Shown here piece by piece: positions 43,024 through 55,321 of a stretch of 64,000 bases of DNA. The position numbers and the translations under genes were made by a program. Each line of letters opens with the position of its first letter. The stretch's first letter is position 1. The notes beneath the pieces are model-generated. The model saw nothing but the letters and a program-made list of their open reading frames with translations. It was not told the DNA's origin and searched no databases. Source of the DNA: Topomyia yanbarensis (taxonomy: Eukaryota; Arthropoda; Insecta; Diptera; Culicidae); assembly GCF_030247195.1 (NCBI RefSeq), contig NC_080672.1, positions 70,721,771 through 70,785,770 on the forward strand, written 5' to 3'.

Positions 43024-46000
43024 CACGGTGGACAAAACCTCAAAATTAGTTTAAAATGGCTGAAAATATCATCTAAGGGTAATTTTGGTGCGCTGAACTT
43101 GATTTTGATTAAATTAGGTTGCTAAAATGAAAATTTGACAGGCTAAGGTGTTTTAATTTCGCAAAATTTAACTTTATAAACTTTTCAAAACACCTTCTTC
43201 GTAAGTGAACAGAAACATTTTGATTTCCTAGGGTAGTCCTTAGTAATGATTTAGCTAGGGTGGTTCCTATTTATCGAAATCCGGTGAATAAAAATGTTGT
43301 ACTTTTATACATTTGTTTGTAGATCTTCAGTCCGGTCTGAATACCATCGTTAAAAAAAATCATTTCTTCATAGCTCTTTAAGAGATAATCCTCATGTACT
43401 ATTTTATGAACGTATGCGTTCAGAATATTTATTAAAGATAGCATATCTTAAGGTGTTTGATAGAATGCCTTAAATTCATGTTTTATTGGTTTATTTATTT
43501 ACAGTTATTGATGACAGGTTTATTTTATTTTGATCACGGTAAGATATAATAATAGTTCCAGTTAGTTTGCATCGTTGGCTTCTATTTATTTGAATTTTTC
43601 TATACTGCAGATAACTGTGAAAATGTGGAAACACGTGCCATAGTTGCAAGGGGATAAGGCATACTTATATTTGAAACAAGTAAATCGCCCCAAACCCTGA
43701 ATTTACAGGCAGCGTTCAGAAGAAGAAATCCACCAGTGAATAAAAATGCAAAACTTCATGAAACAAAAAAAACCATGCGTCTCCATGACTAGTTTTACCA
43801 ATGATCAAATATCAACCTTCGGCGCAAAACGGCGCAAAATGAAACTATGATTTTTGAAAAATCGATATAATTCTACGTCAGTTGTACTAGATGGGGTCCT
43901 TCAACACGCTTTTACCGATAAAGAGATGACACTCTGAATGTAAATAAGTCCGCGTCAAACAACTTAGTTATATTGATTTCTGTTGGATTTTCGTCGGAGG
44001 AATAAGAACTTTCCAAGTATTTAAAGCCTTTATTGCAGTTGAATGGAAAGGTTTAGAAACTTCCTAAAACGGTCGAAAATTCATAGTATAGATTTAAGTT
44101 TTAGGTTATGTTCAATTTCACTTACGTTTAGTTTTCTTATTCCTTAATTCTTTTAACTTTGATCCAACTAAATGTTCCTTTTAGATTTACCATGTCTCTA
44201 CAATTAGTCAAATAAGAATTCAGTTAGCCTTTTTTAGGCATTTTACGTTAGTCTTACCGGTAGGCGGAGATTAGCGTAAGCCACAACGAAACCTACACGT
44301 TCAGCAATCGCCTATCTTCCTAACCTGACTTTGCTGTAAACTATGGGTCGAATTCAGTATTTGTACAGCTAGTTACATTACATACATATACATTTACAGT
44401 ATACTTTGTATTTCAAATACTTTAGGTTCACTGGGAAGGTGAGAAAATTTCGCATTGAGTGATGCCCTCACATGATTCAGCTAATGAGTTTAAGTAGCCT
44501 TTTCAAAGTAATTTAGTGAAAATTAAACAATTTTTATCGATTTTTCGTTCATTTCTTGAAAATCCTAATAGTTAACCTCATCATTTTTATAATCCAGATT
44601 GTTAGTCTTGAAGAGCTGCATAATTCGTTCTTTGACATGATACAGTTACCTTTTCTTATTTTCATGAGTTCAGGTTATTCAACTTGGATATTTTTATCTC
44701 ATTTTCACTAATACCAGCTCTAATTGAAAAAGTATGGCACTTATTGTACTTTTTTTTCTTTTTATTCGAAAGCCAGGAAAATTTTAAAGAGAAAAATGTA
44801 TTAATACCTTTCAGTTAAGTGAATTTAGTATTCTTTTAGAAGTAAATTAGTTTAGAGTTAGTGCTATTATTAGCACTTTCGTTAATTTTCTTAAAATAGT
44901 AAATAATAAACATCACCATTATTATCATGGAAATAGTGCATCTCAGCATGTTCTCCAGTTCTTTCTTTGACTCCATCCAATTATCTCTTTTGGTTTCGAC
45001 GCAAAATCGTTTTTATCACATCGTTTCATATGCAAAAATAACGATTTCGAACCCACTAAATTTGTGGCGAACTCATGCTGTGTTAACTATTAAATAGCAG
45101 CAAAATGAAAAGAGATATAGACAAAGTGTCAAATAAAAAGATATAGAGAACGTTAAGGGGCATCAAATGAACAATAGTAACGAAAAATTTTGTTGATTAA
45201 TAATTAGAATAATTAAAAAACTCTCCAAATAACACAAATTTTGAGTTATTTCGTTAGTAAAAAATCATTTAGTACACTTAACTAAAAGATATTTGTACAT
45301 TCACTTATAAGACATTTTATCAGCTTTCCAATAAAATCTTGTAAATAACGATATAAAGCATATTTTCAGATTAGAGCCTTTTAAGCACTTGCAAGCCGGT
45401 TACAGGAAAAGTATAGTAATGAAATTACAAAGAATTGGGAAGAGATAGGAATATGTCGTTCAAGAACAAATTATGAATCGTCCTAAAACCCAAATTTTGG
45501 ATAATGAACATTGCTATAATCATACTTCATTATTTCGAGAAAATTAGCAGAAAACTCCTCAAAAACACTAACTTTTAACTACAGCCTAAAGGTAATTAAA
45601 ACTAATTAACTAAAAGATATGAGAACACCATTGAATAGGAAATTTTCTCACCTTTCGAATTGAACTAAAAGATTTAAAATACAAAGTATACTTTTAAAGT
45701 TAGAGGTATTTTAAGACAAATAAGTTTTTTACGCAAAAAGTTCAATAACTCTGTATCGGTTGAGATTTGATGGTATGTGTAGAACGATTTTTTTCTCCAA
45801 ATAGGACAGTCTATCACCCCCCGAGAGGTTCTTAACCATGAACCAAACACCCTATATATACGCCAATATGGAAAATCGATGATGTTAAATGGGAAATATT
45901 TCTAGCCTAGCCTTGTCTGTTCTCCTTCAGTAACGATTGCTGTCATCAAATCGGGTTACCTACCAGTAACTGTTCTTTCAGTCTGTGGGGCCTCGCAAGG

Positions 46001-46332
46001 CGCGCGACCAAGGGGTCGCAACAATTTCATTGGTAACTTTTTTAAATATCATTATTTCTCAAATCAAAATACACCATGAATTCCTGAGATGATTTTCTAT
46101 TAGAAACGCCTATATGTGTTGTTAAATTATCATTGTAGTACCTATTAGAGCGAGATGAATTAGAATGAACAAAATCTTTTCATCACAAATTTCCAAAACC
46201 TTGAACGGTTTAAAATATGTAGCACTTATATTTTTCAATCGATTGACTCAAAAATTTGGCGAATACAGCTTTAGGTATGGTACATTAAGGGAAAAAAATA
46301 TAAAAGGTTCTGTTCGGCCTGGCCCCACTGTG
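43024..46332. mobile_element. Transib-like DNA transposon insertion, no transposase
   Basis: The 3309 bp insertion begins CACGGTGGACAAAACC and ends CCCCACTGTG (inverted: CACAGTGGGG). It is flanked by the 5 bp duplication CTGCG and splits an I-type fragment cleanly. Ends starting CAC(A/G)GTG with a 5 bp GC-rich duplication are characteristic of Transib, the superfamily related to RAG1 and its signal sequences. Terminal matching beyond the first eight bases is poor. I find no ORF of useful length, so it is non-autonomous or badly decayed. Confidence 0.6.
44396..45700. repeat. long diverged inverted repeat inside the Transib-like insertion
   Basis: Left block AGTATACTTTGTATTTCAAA with GGTGAGAAAATTTC (44399-44454) pairs with the inverted AAATACAAAGTATACTTTT with GAAATTTTCTCACC (45641-45695). 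Weaker pairing continues inward (TAATGAGTTTAAGTAGCCTTT against AAAGGTAATTAAAACTAATTA, each about 20 bases). Arms are about 400 bp and clearly diverged. Confidence 0.6.
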
Positions 46333-46520
46333 CTGCGAAGAGGCGTTTATTAAATTTATTTAACAAGTTCCTTGAGGGCTATTGGCGACAAGTGAAGGTC
46401 ATCACCCTCTCAAAACTATGGAAACCAGTCTCCGATCACAACTCGTATCGGCCGATAGTATGCTGTTCTGTATCCGGAAGTTATTCGAGGAAATGATCCA
46501 ATTCATTACCTCTTGGGACG
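46333..46520 (+). pseudogene. I-superfamily ORF2 fragment, part 2
   Basis: KRRLLNLFNKFLE (46339-46380) and VSDHNSYRPI (46430-46456) followed by CIRKLFEEMI-like text match the intact element at 19630-19805 (KRRLLNLFNKLLEQ, ASDHNSYRPIAMLSCIRKLF). A short deletion and frameshifts are present. It continues the fragment that stops at 43023. Confidence 0.75.
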
Positions 46521-46894
46521 CGAACCGATCCGGAGATACAGACCATTATGACTTATGTCTTTACAAGATGGACTTCTATTATATTTGCAGGATTTCTTAT
46601 CCTATTAATCTGCTAGTTGGTGCTGAGTTCCCAGGCACCAGAATATCTCCCGACACGGATGTCCGTTTTTAGCTCTAAGCCACTCTGACGGGGATCACCG
46701 GCGGTCAAATTTCTCTAGACAATTTTATCACGATTGTGTCCGACTGTATGTTGTTCTTTTTTATTTTTTAAAGATATTCAATCAGCTAGAGATTACTGGA
46801 TAGGGAAAGTTCTGAAAATTTAGATCCACAGTAATCAAGTGAGAGCAAGGATGTGATGTATGCAGATCGGAAAACTAGAAGGCTTCATATCCTA
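46521..46894. other. noncoding DNA
   Basis: No gene recognised. Confidence 0.45.
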
Positions 46895-46935
46895 CAGGCT
46901 AGTCTTTTGTCTTCTGTTGGCAGGGGTCGAGCTTA
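46895..46935 (+). repeat. 41 bp inverted repeat, left arm
   Basis: The 41 bases starting CAGGCTAGTCTTTTGTCTTC and ending GGGGTCGAGCTTA occur in perfect inverted form at 47211-47251. Confidence 0.9.
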
Positions 46936-47210
46936 GGCTGGGTAGTCGCTGTAGACACAACCACCACCTTACACAATGTAGCAAACCACCTACGACTGTA
47001 AGCGAAATGGCAATAGTCTAATAAAAATCTATCCCGGCATTCGAAAGGCAAACAAAGGTGAACAGTAGCAGTTTCATTGATGCTAATCGTCGACAGGTGT
47101 TCAGTAGTGATCTTACGTGTCTTTTCTTTTGCTGGTCCTCACGGTAAATAGGACCAAGTTTGTCTTTACCAGGAGGTATGTAGACTTGAGTGATTCATAG
47201 TTACGCTGCG

Positions 47211-47251
47211 TAAGCTCGACCCCTGCCAACAGAAGACAAAAGACTAGCCTG
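47211..47251 (-). repeat. 41 bp inverted repeat, right arm
   Basis: Perfect inverted partner of 46895-46935, with a 275 bp spacer showing no gene. Confidence 0.9.
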
Positions 47252-50040
47252 CAGTCTTTCTCTCCAGAAATTTCTTTCTGGATCCGCTTCTGGTAATAAA
47301 CTTTGAAAATATTTCCCCAGTCGATCTTCTTCTAGGTTTATGGTGAACAAACCACCGAGAGAATATCGATGTGAGTTTCGGTACCAGAAGGGAATGAACG
47401 CATAATGCGGTCTCGAGTTCATAACTTTGCCAAGCTTTGATTAGTACTAAATAGATATAATAATAAATTCCGACAGGTGTCCAACAAAAGGTAGATGAAT
47501 ATGTTGAAATGAAAGGAAGTAATCATCTCATAATAACGATAACAATCAGCTCTCATGCACAAACCCGAAAAACAACTTGTTCCACATACGGTACGGACAC
47601 ACCTAATTAAGAGAGTGTTTCCTCCACCTAGCATACATACGATTTTAGATTGTTCGCCGTCATTGTGCACCGTCCAACTATCGGAGCAAATATGTGTAAT
47701 TGTAGTGCACTTTACCGGAGCAAACCAATGCGTGCAGACAATGGTAGAATTATAAAACTGAAAAATAGACCCATATTGTTGCAAACAAAACAAAAAATAA
47801 ACGCCGCTTCACGCCCACGCTGACCGGGAACTGAAAGGAACGGTAGGCTACTGCTGAATTGACTGATTCGGTCATCATCTGGTCGAACAATCCAAATTAC
47901 ATAGGCACAGGAGGCAAACATATTTAATTTTCTGTTGTTTGCGCATAGACATAAAAGTATCGAAATGCCGACAATAGAAGCAACAATAGGCACCGAACAA
48001 TGACCGGCAAATTTATCGGATGAAACCGTTCATAATATTGTATAGGAAGAATCGGATGAATAAATGTTCTGGCAGCTCATGATGTGGAATTAGAGCTGTT
48101 GTAGAAGTGCTGGCGCAAACATGCGTGGCAAGCAGAATAAAAAATCGTTCCGCTACAGTAACAAAATATCACAATTTGGTTCTCTGCGTTGGTTGCATTA
48201 ATCGCAAATAAAAAATGAGCCAATTCCCGACTTCCGGTATTAGATCAATTTCCGCTGTGGACGATTCAACACAACACAGATTCGCCAAAATTGTTTACGT
48301 TTACCTTGAAATAGAAAATTTAACCTGGAACTGAAAACCATGCCAAGAGGTGACCTCGAACAAAGACCGCTCGTCACTTGAGCTAAATTAAAAACACTTC
48401 ACAAACTGCTCTCGAAGTAATCAGCCCTGCAGCGGCTAATTTCCAAAAAGTCCTCTCGAAAACCGAACTTATCCTTTATAGTTCCCGCCGAGGCAAACAG
48501 ATTGGCCCACTGCTGGAACCCGACCGGTCTGAAGCTGCGCTCTACACCTAAATCAGACGAGAACAATACAGATCAGACTCATCCGGGGTGAAATTGTTCG
48601 AATCGGTTTCCTCCGTTGCTGAGGCTGCCGATAGGAAAAGGGTTTGGGATGAGCATTCTTGTACAATCGCAAAAAAAAATCGCATCTAATCAAAATCACT
48701 CCAGAAAAAGATACTCTCCCGGGTTCTGTCAGGATCACGACAGCGACGGCAGGGGCAAGACGACGCAACAGACAGAAATAATCATAGAACAATGGGAAAA
48801 CTAGAACACTCGCTTTGCGAGGAGGGAAAATCAACCCTACTGCACCCGGACTGAATCGGGATCGGAATCTCTCGAACAATTGAACCCCTTTTGTGACCTC
48901 TTTTGTGGCGTATGGTGGCGCGCGGGGAAACTGCTAGCCAGGCAGGGGTTCCGAAGATTGTGCGTCAAATACACACAACACATTTTGGCTTGTTGTTGTT
49001 ATTATTTGCTTGCGGATGATCGCTTTTGATGAGTTTTTTCTCTTTTCATTCGTTGTTTTCTGTCCCTCTTACTCCAAATCGGCGATTCGCATTATATGAT
49101 CTGTTTAATAGATTATTACCTCCGAGTTCAATTTTTGCACTGGTGAAACTGTGCTTCGTCGTGCAGTGAACTGAACTTGATTACCTGTCGATTGGGAAAA
49201 CGACGGGATTCGATTGATGTTTAGGGTGGTTGTATGTCCAATAAAGAATGTTTCAACCGTGGTTTAGTATTATTTAGAAAATTTATAATTTTTCTCGCGC
49301 ATCTATCTATTACTGACTGGTAATGCGTTCATGAAAAAAGTTTGGACTTATTTATTGAAATATTTGTTTTTGATTATAGATCTAAACATTTTAGCTCTGG
49401 AGATGAGAGGTGTTAGCTCTACAGTGTATGAAATGACCCATTTCAAGAATGCCTTTTTAGAATCGTAAATTCTGAGGTAGCCTTCTTGTTTTTTTTGTGA
49501 TGTATGGTAACAGTTCCCTAACTTAGTACCTCTGTTCATCCTACCTACCACTATTCAGCGTATTAGCTTGAATGGATGAATAAGAGTGCGTTGTATTCGA
49601 CTTTTCACTTCGCTCAAGCGCGAGAATTTACATTTTCTAGGCCTGCTTAGTCATTGTATTGCTTGTTAGGAACGAAGCCTAGATGTTTAAACCTTTTTAA
49701 GCGCAATCTAGTGATAGTTGGCCGAGTTATCATCGAAATAGTGTGACATCTTGACTAATGTGATGAATGAGGGCTACCCTATATACTGGGTATTGAAATT
49801 TGGCCCAACACGGGCGATTGATTTCGGTTGGAAATACTTCGTTCGTAATATCCTTCTATTTATTTTTTTTGTATTCCGAGCAAATAGACTTCTGGAATTT
49901 TAGACCTTGAAGCTTCTTACATCGCAGTTCTTGCAAAAGAGTACCATTGCTGACTATTACTGGACAAAAAAGTTGTATAAATACCCCAAAATTTATTTTC
50001 AGATTGAAATAAAATGAATCATATATTTAAAATTAATCAA
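47252..50040. other. noncoding, no gene recognised
   Basis: No transposon similarity seen in most of it. 48430-48960 is less AT-rich and could hold regulatory or untranslated sequence, but no exon can be supported. Confidence 0.45.
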
Positions 50041-50279
50041 AGATTTACACATACTCACACACATACACGGGGTCAGCAGGGACAGAACTTCAGGGACTCC
50101 CTCTTCTGAGCTTACGGGAGTTGGGGAGTTTTGCTAGGATATAGTGAGGTATTGGCAGCATTGGGCTCTGTTAAACCACTATTCCGAACGCAGTCACAGA
50201 AGCTACCTAGCCTACCCGAAATGCCAACCGGTACATTAGGATCGACGCTAGTAACATTTCGATATGCCGGCATATTGGT

Positions 50280-52040
50280 CATAGCGAATGGACAGGACAC
50301 CTATCACGAATTGGACGGCGACTTTGGGCTGACAGACGTGCTTTTCTACTTTCTGAAGGATGACACCGACTTGAAACGGTAAGTGACCTAACATCACGGC
50401 TACCTCTGTCCCCTTAAACCCTCGGCAGGTCTTCGAGTACGTTGAAAACTCGTTACCAATAGTTGGTGGTACTAGGTTCCGATGGATCATTCCTGATTTT
50501 ACGTTGATCCGGATCTGAACGCTACTGGATAGTGTCAACTCTAGCATGACTTCCGTGCTTTCATCGATAACCATGGGTTCACAAGAGGCGACTACGTACA
50601 ACGAGTGGAGAGAGCGGCCCAGAGTTGGTACCCAATAAAATGGAGAAAGAGCAAGAAACCCTCACATATGAGTAGGGGCGGCGAATTCCTTAGCCAAAAG
50701 TGGTTTAACACGGTCGCCACCTCGGCAAAGCCAACCAGTGTAACAACACGATTACGAGAAACAGAAGCAGCAGCTTCAACAACAGGAGCAGCCTCAACAG
50801 TAGTAGTGGCCGCACCTGCAGTTTCAACAGATGCAACTTCAACAGCAGAAGCTTCAACACAAGCTACCAAAGCAGGCGGACAGCGCCTAGTTGAAAGTAC
50901 CGAGTTTGCCCACTAAAATAGCACTAAAAAACTGGAGGACTAACTGCGCAACTTTGTCGACAAAAAGAGTAATGTGTACAAGGACATCAAGACACTGGTC
51001 CTGAAGATGCAAGGAAACCTCGGATTGGCCGTTAAGGAGTGGAGGACCCTGGAGTAGACAGCGGAGTTATCCGAAAAGGAGTCGTCGGTGGCCATGAAGT
51101 CTTTGGAAATGGAAATTTACGTAGCGATAGATAAACCTCAGGCAACGGAAACCACGTCCTCCTCTACGCCGAACAGGCCAAGAGATGTGAGACCAGAAGG
51201 TTCCAAGAAACACAGGGAGGCACCGTGGTATGCGTTGCGAACGAAGTAGCCACTAACGTGGGTAAATGCACCCAATGGGAAGTCATTGGCAGCACTAAAC
51301 TGAAGGCGAACAACAAGTATAGGTCCGAAAAGCGAAATCTCTTCAAGGGACAAAACAACGCAACCATAGTTAAAGCTGTGCGGATAAACCCGACACTCAA
51401 GGAGCTGGGCTCAGATATTCAAAAACCAGGCGCACCTGCACCGAAATCCAACAGCTCTGTTAATAAAGAGCTCACCGATAAAGCTATGGGCGACGCGGTG
51501 GAAGTGAGAGCCTTGTGCCCGGAGGTAGCCATCCAATGTAAGGACCTAAATGAAGTATCCTCGGAAGAAGAGTTAAGAGAAGCTCTGAAAGAACAGTGCA
51601 AGCTTGGAGAAGTGCAGAAGACGATCCAAATGAGCAAGGGACCTATCGGCATGCAAACGACTTCGGTTAGGCTTCCAGTCGAAGCAGTAAACAATTCGCT
51701 AGAAATCGGGAAGATCAAAGTAGGCTGGTCGGTATATCCACTGAGTGTCTCTCAACGACCGGAAGTGTGCTTCAATTGTTAAGAGCTCGGCCACCTGGCT
51801 AGAAACTGCAGTGGACATGACAGGAGCAAATTATGCAGAAGGGGCAGGGAAGAAGACCACAAGGCAAAAGACTGCCGACAGATGCCAAGATGTCTGCTCT
51901 GTGTAAATAAGGAAGATAACAACCACGTTGCGAGAGGCTCACGATGTCCAGCATTCAAACAAGCGACTGCAATGAAGTCACAATGCAAATCAAGTTTAAC
52001 CACTGCCAAAGAGCACACGACGGGAAGTTATCCATTCCAG
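50280..52040 (+). pseudogene. R1-clade ORF1 remnant with CCHC knuckles (copy E)
   Basis: The start region (50279-50382) encodes a NGQDTYHELDGDFGLTD-like acidic N-terminus. A low-complexity Ala/Thr/Ser stretch follows (50760-50875). From 51225 a 185-codon frame reads through VEVRALCPEVAIQCKDLNEV, an EELREALKEQCKLGEVQ block and IKVGWSVYPLSVSQRPEVCF. A TAA at 51780 lies inside the first zinc knuckle (CFNC-stop-ELGHLARNC). Two more knuckles follow, around RGREEDHKAKDC and CLLCVNKEDNNHVARGSRC. Three CCHC knuckles in ORF1 fit the R1 clade. Frameshifts upstream of 51225 also break it. Confidence 0.8.
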
Positions 52041-52079
52041 GATGTGGTTTATCGCGTAGATGAAGGTTTTGTAATCAAT

Positions 52080-52430
52080 AGAGTTTTCTTCTGCAGCTAT
52101 TACCAGTCCAGTCGCCGGGAATTTTAACGCTTGGGTAGTAGAATGGGCCAGCCACTCCATCAACTCAAGGGAGAGCAGTCTACTCGAGGCATTTGCAAAG
52201 CTGAATTTAGATGTTACAAATTATGGTACAACCAGTACTTACCACCACGAAGTTCGAGAATCAGTTATTGACGTTACCTTCAGCAGCCCCGCGCTTGCAG
52301 GAAGTTTGAATTGGAGAGTGTGCGAGGAGTACACCCACAGCGTCCACCAAGTGATCCGCTCCACTATCGAAAGCAATAAACAGTCGGAGGCGCATGTGGC
52401 TCAATCAAACGAGCGGACGTGGAACACAAC
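52080..52430 (+). pseudogene. R1-clade endonuclease fragment (copy E)
   Basis: Frames give AGNFNAWVVEWASHSINSR (52113-52170), SSLLEAFAKLNLDVTNYGTT, and SVIDVTFSSPALAGSLNWRV (52262-52320). These resemble the middle and end of an APE-type endonuclease of the R1 clade (the GDFNA and DVTF blocks). A frameshift and missing N-terminus make it nonfunctional. About 50 bp at 52430-52500 is directly duplicated (GTTGAAGCGAAGTTTGACAA). Confidence 0.65.
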
Positions 52431-52899
52431 GAAGTTTGACAAGAGAGTTTTTGTTGAAGCGTTGAAGCGAAGTTTGACAAGAGAGTCTTCGTTGAAGCGT
52501 TGCAATTACCTGTACATCAGTGCTGAAGAGTAAAATGCAGAGAGTTCACCACATCGCTGAAAGTGCAGCTCTAAGACCAGCGTATAAGGCGGCAAGAGCC
52601 GCACTTAACAGGGAAATGAAACTCAGTAAGAAAGCCTGTCTAGGGGAGCTTTACCGCAACGTCTGAAAGGAGAGAATCGAAAGCCTACTTGGAGTCAAGA
52701 AAACGAGACGTAGCTCTCTTATATCTTATGCCGTGAAAGCGAACGCATCGTTTTACCAACCAAGTCAAAGTTTTGCGCTAAGTACTTATTAGGGACGGCT
52801 AGATAGGCTGAGTGCCCCCTTCACCCTGCACTGGTAATCGTGGAGTTTAGTGAACACCGGATAAAGAGACTTCTCGCCATAATCGTGCTTTGTGTCGGA

Positions 52900-53300
52900 A
52901 CGGCTAATACGAAAAGGAGACCGTCGTCGCAGGTCCCGGTGGTCAATTCCGCCACAACTTCCGCCTGCTAATCGCCAAGGACGAGGCGGTCTGCGGACCG
53001 CGGTAGACTGTGTCCCGGAAGTCGTTCAGAGCTCCGGAGGCCTACGAAGAAGAAGCTCGAGTAACCAACGAGGAGCTGATAGTGGTGGCAAAGCCTTGAG
53101 AACCAACATATCCCCGGGACCAGATGGTATCCCCAATCTGGCAATCCTAACGAGCTCTGATATGTTAAGGATATCGTTGGGAAAGTGTATCGACGATGGT
53201 AACTTCCCCGATATCTGAAAGCGACAAAAGCCCGGCAAGCCCCGTGGAGATCCTTCAGCACGCAGGTCGATATGCCTGTTGGATACAGTCGACTAAAAAG
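52900..53300 (+). pseudogene. R1-clade RT start fragment (copy E)
   Basis: ISPGPDGIPNLAIL (53110-53150) is the opening RT block and is followed by LRISLGKCIDDGNFPDI, then KPGKPRGDPSARRSICLLDT in a broken frame. The rest of RT is deleted up to 53370. Confidence 0.7.
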
Positions 53301-53369
53301 AGTAATCCTTCACAGGTTTCCAACATACACTTGACGAGTCCATAAGCGAACCCGATTTAATACCTTAAG

Positions 53370-53800
53370 CAAGTGGCAACATCAGTGGCTAACTCTGTAA
53401 ACGGTACATGGATCAATCGACTAATTCCATGCCTATTGGTGTGGGCGAACAGAGTTTACGGCGAACTGAACTTCCACATGACGCATTTCTTGTGTGGTCG
53501 TGTATGTTTACAGAAGTATCTGAACAGGTTCGGTCAGGCGAGATCACCGTTCTGCATCGCGTGCGGTGATGCAAAGCGAACGCCCGAACACGTGGTCTTC
53601 GAATGTTCACGATTCGAGCACGAGCGAAACAAAATGAGAACCATTATCGGTAGGAGGTAAACATGAACAATAGCATTCCTAAAATGTGTACCGCTGAAGA
53701 AAAATGGAACGAGGTGAACAAAACAGTCGTCTGGATCATGTCAGCGTTACAACGAAGATGGCGAGAGGAGCAACGACTAGCAACGTTTCAGTACAGGGCT
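53370..53800 (+). pseudogene. R1-clade ORF2 C-terminal fragment (copy E)
   Basis: The open frame reads TWINRLIPCLLVWANRVYGE, LNFHMTHFLCGRVCLQKYLN, RFGQARSPFCIACGDAKRTP and EHVVFECSRFEHER. The Cys-X2-Cys and His/Cys residues of the C-terminal zinc region are present. The matching segments are in copies A, C, D and F. Confidence 0.8.
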
Positions 53801-53809
53801 TTTGGGTCG

Positions 53810-54790
53810 TTGAAGTACCGATGAACCGGTAGTCACACTTCATCCGGAATCGACCGAGACACTCGACAACTCAGTCTACTGAAAAGAAATAAACCACCAC
53901 CGGAGACTAAACTAAGCGTCACGAATCATCGACGATTGGTGGACGAATGAGAAATTGAAGTCATCCTCCACCTGGAATCACAGGTCTGACCTCGGCATCT
54001 GACCGACTAGCATCGAGATACCGATTTTGAGAGAACTTTCGAAGTCAGAAAATTTCTCCGTCGGGGTTTGCCCATAACCGAGGACTCCTTTGAGTAGATC
54101 GTGAAGTAGCGCCGGAAAATGGTCGTCGGAGCGCCTGTGAACTGGAAGTCACCGTCCACTCAAAATTGCTGTTCGATCTCAACATCTACACGGGTAGCAT
54201 CGGTTTCGGAAAATCTTCCACTGCCGGGGAACAATTCGTCGGAGCAGGAAAGATGCACCGTCGTAGACTTTTCCGAGTATTTCGCAGTAAATCGCCGGCT
54301 TGAATCGTCGTGGTATATGAGAACCACAAGTCATTCTCGGCACTCTGTCGGAAGTATCTATGCAAGAATAACACGTCCGTCAACGTCAACGGATTCGAGA
54401 GACATTCTTTGTTCGGGGAACTCTCTGCCGAGGCAAGCTAGCTTCACCGTCTGAGACTGTGCCGAATAGCACCGAACATTGCCGTTGCAGATCCAGCGAT
54501 TCCAGTTGGAGGGTGACTTTCGATTCACTGGTGTCCCGTTGGCCCAATACTGGTAGTTTGTCGTAAACTACCTGTATAGGGTAGTCGGGCCATCAGTGAT
54601 GCGGAAGTCACCCTTCAATCGGGATCGCAAGATCACCAACGACATCCAATTAGTCAACGCAGAAAGGAGTGCATGTACAATATCATTCCGAATCAGCAGT
54701 GCAGCAGTAGTACTGATGGGGCGGTGAAAAGACCAGCAAACTAGTATGTCCAGCTAGATCTGGAATCAAGCAAAGTGCATTAACACCACA
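53810..54790 (+). repeat. R1 3'UTR repeats (copy E), ending at poly-C
   Basis: Class 1-type units appear at about 53800-54010, 54120-54200 and 54480-54610 (with GGTGTCCCGTTGGCCCAATA). GGAGAACTTTCGAAG/GGAAAATCTTCCACTGCCGG blocks are class 2. The array is more diverged than at 26.5 kb. A run of 18 or more C residues follows at about 54798. Confidence 0.6.
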
Positions 54791-55066
54791 CCGCCCCTCC
54801 CCCCCCCCCCCCCCCCCCGAAGCAGCCACTTCAAATGGAATGATGCAAATGTACGACTCTTGGTGGAGAAGTAGGGTTCAGAGTTATCTACTTTCTTCAG
54901 AATCCCTCACTATGGCACACTGTGAACGAAATCGGTAGTACGATCTATCTACTGAACTGTTGGAGCAGCCGTTCGTCGACAAGGCTGCATCGAGTCTGTG
55001 GCTCGAGCGAGGTGAACTCTCTTCAGTGATCGAGGTCGACATGATAGCCACCTAGGACCCAGGGTA

Positions 55067-55321
55067 ATGCCGAACAAGGAATTGCAGGATGTATGTTTGG
55101 CACCGATACGTCCAGGATATATACCGGGTGTATCAATAGCCACACGAGCCACCTACCTTATGGCAATCTGCCGCGTTATAGCTAACGCAGCCTACATCGA
55201 GTGCCATAACAGCGTTGCTAAGATTTTGAACCAGCAAGAGTCGCTACAACGTGGTCTTTTTGAGGAGATTGTGGCGAACTACCGTTACCTTCCTGTAACT
55301 GGTCAAAAAATGCCCGCCTAG
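55067..55321 (+). other. open frame of unknown nature
   Basis: An 84-codon frame with mixed composition (VSIATRATYLMAICRVIANA in the middle). I do not recognise it. It sits between the copy E poly-C tract and copy F and is most likely repeat-derived, but it has no counterpart elsewhere in the window. Confidence 0.25.

Larger units (their letters stand above)
50041..54790 (+). mobile_element. R1-clade copy E, full-span but degraded
   Basis: The copy starts with GGGGTCAGCAGGGACAG right after ACACACATACAC (50056-50067) and carries the shared leader (GGGGAGTTTTGCTAGGATAT, 50123). It continues through ORF1 with zinc knuckles, part of the endonuclease, part of RT, the C-terminus and the repeat-bearing 3'UTR. 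Stops and internal deletions are present. It is the best-preserved R1-clade copy here for ORF1 and endonuclease. Confidence 0.78.
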
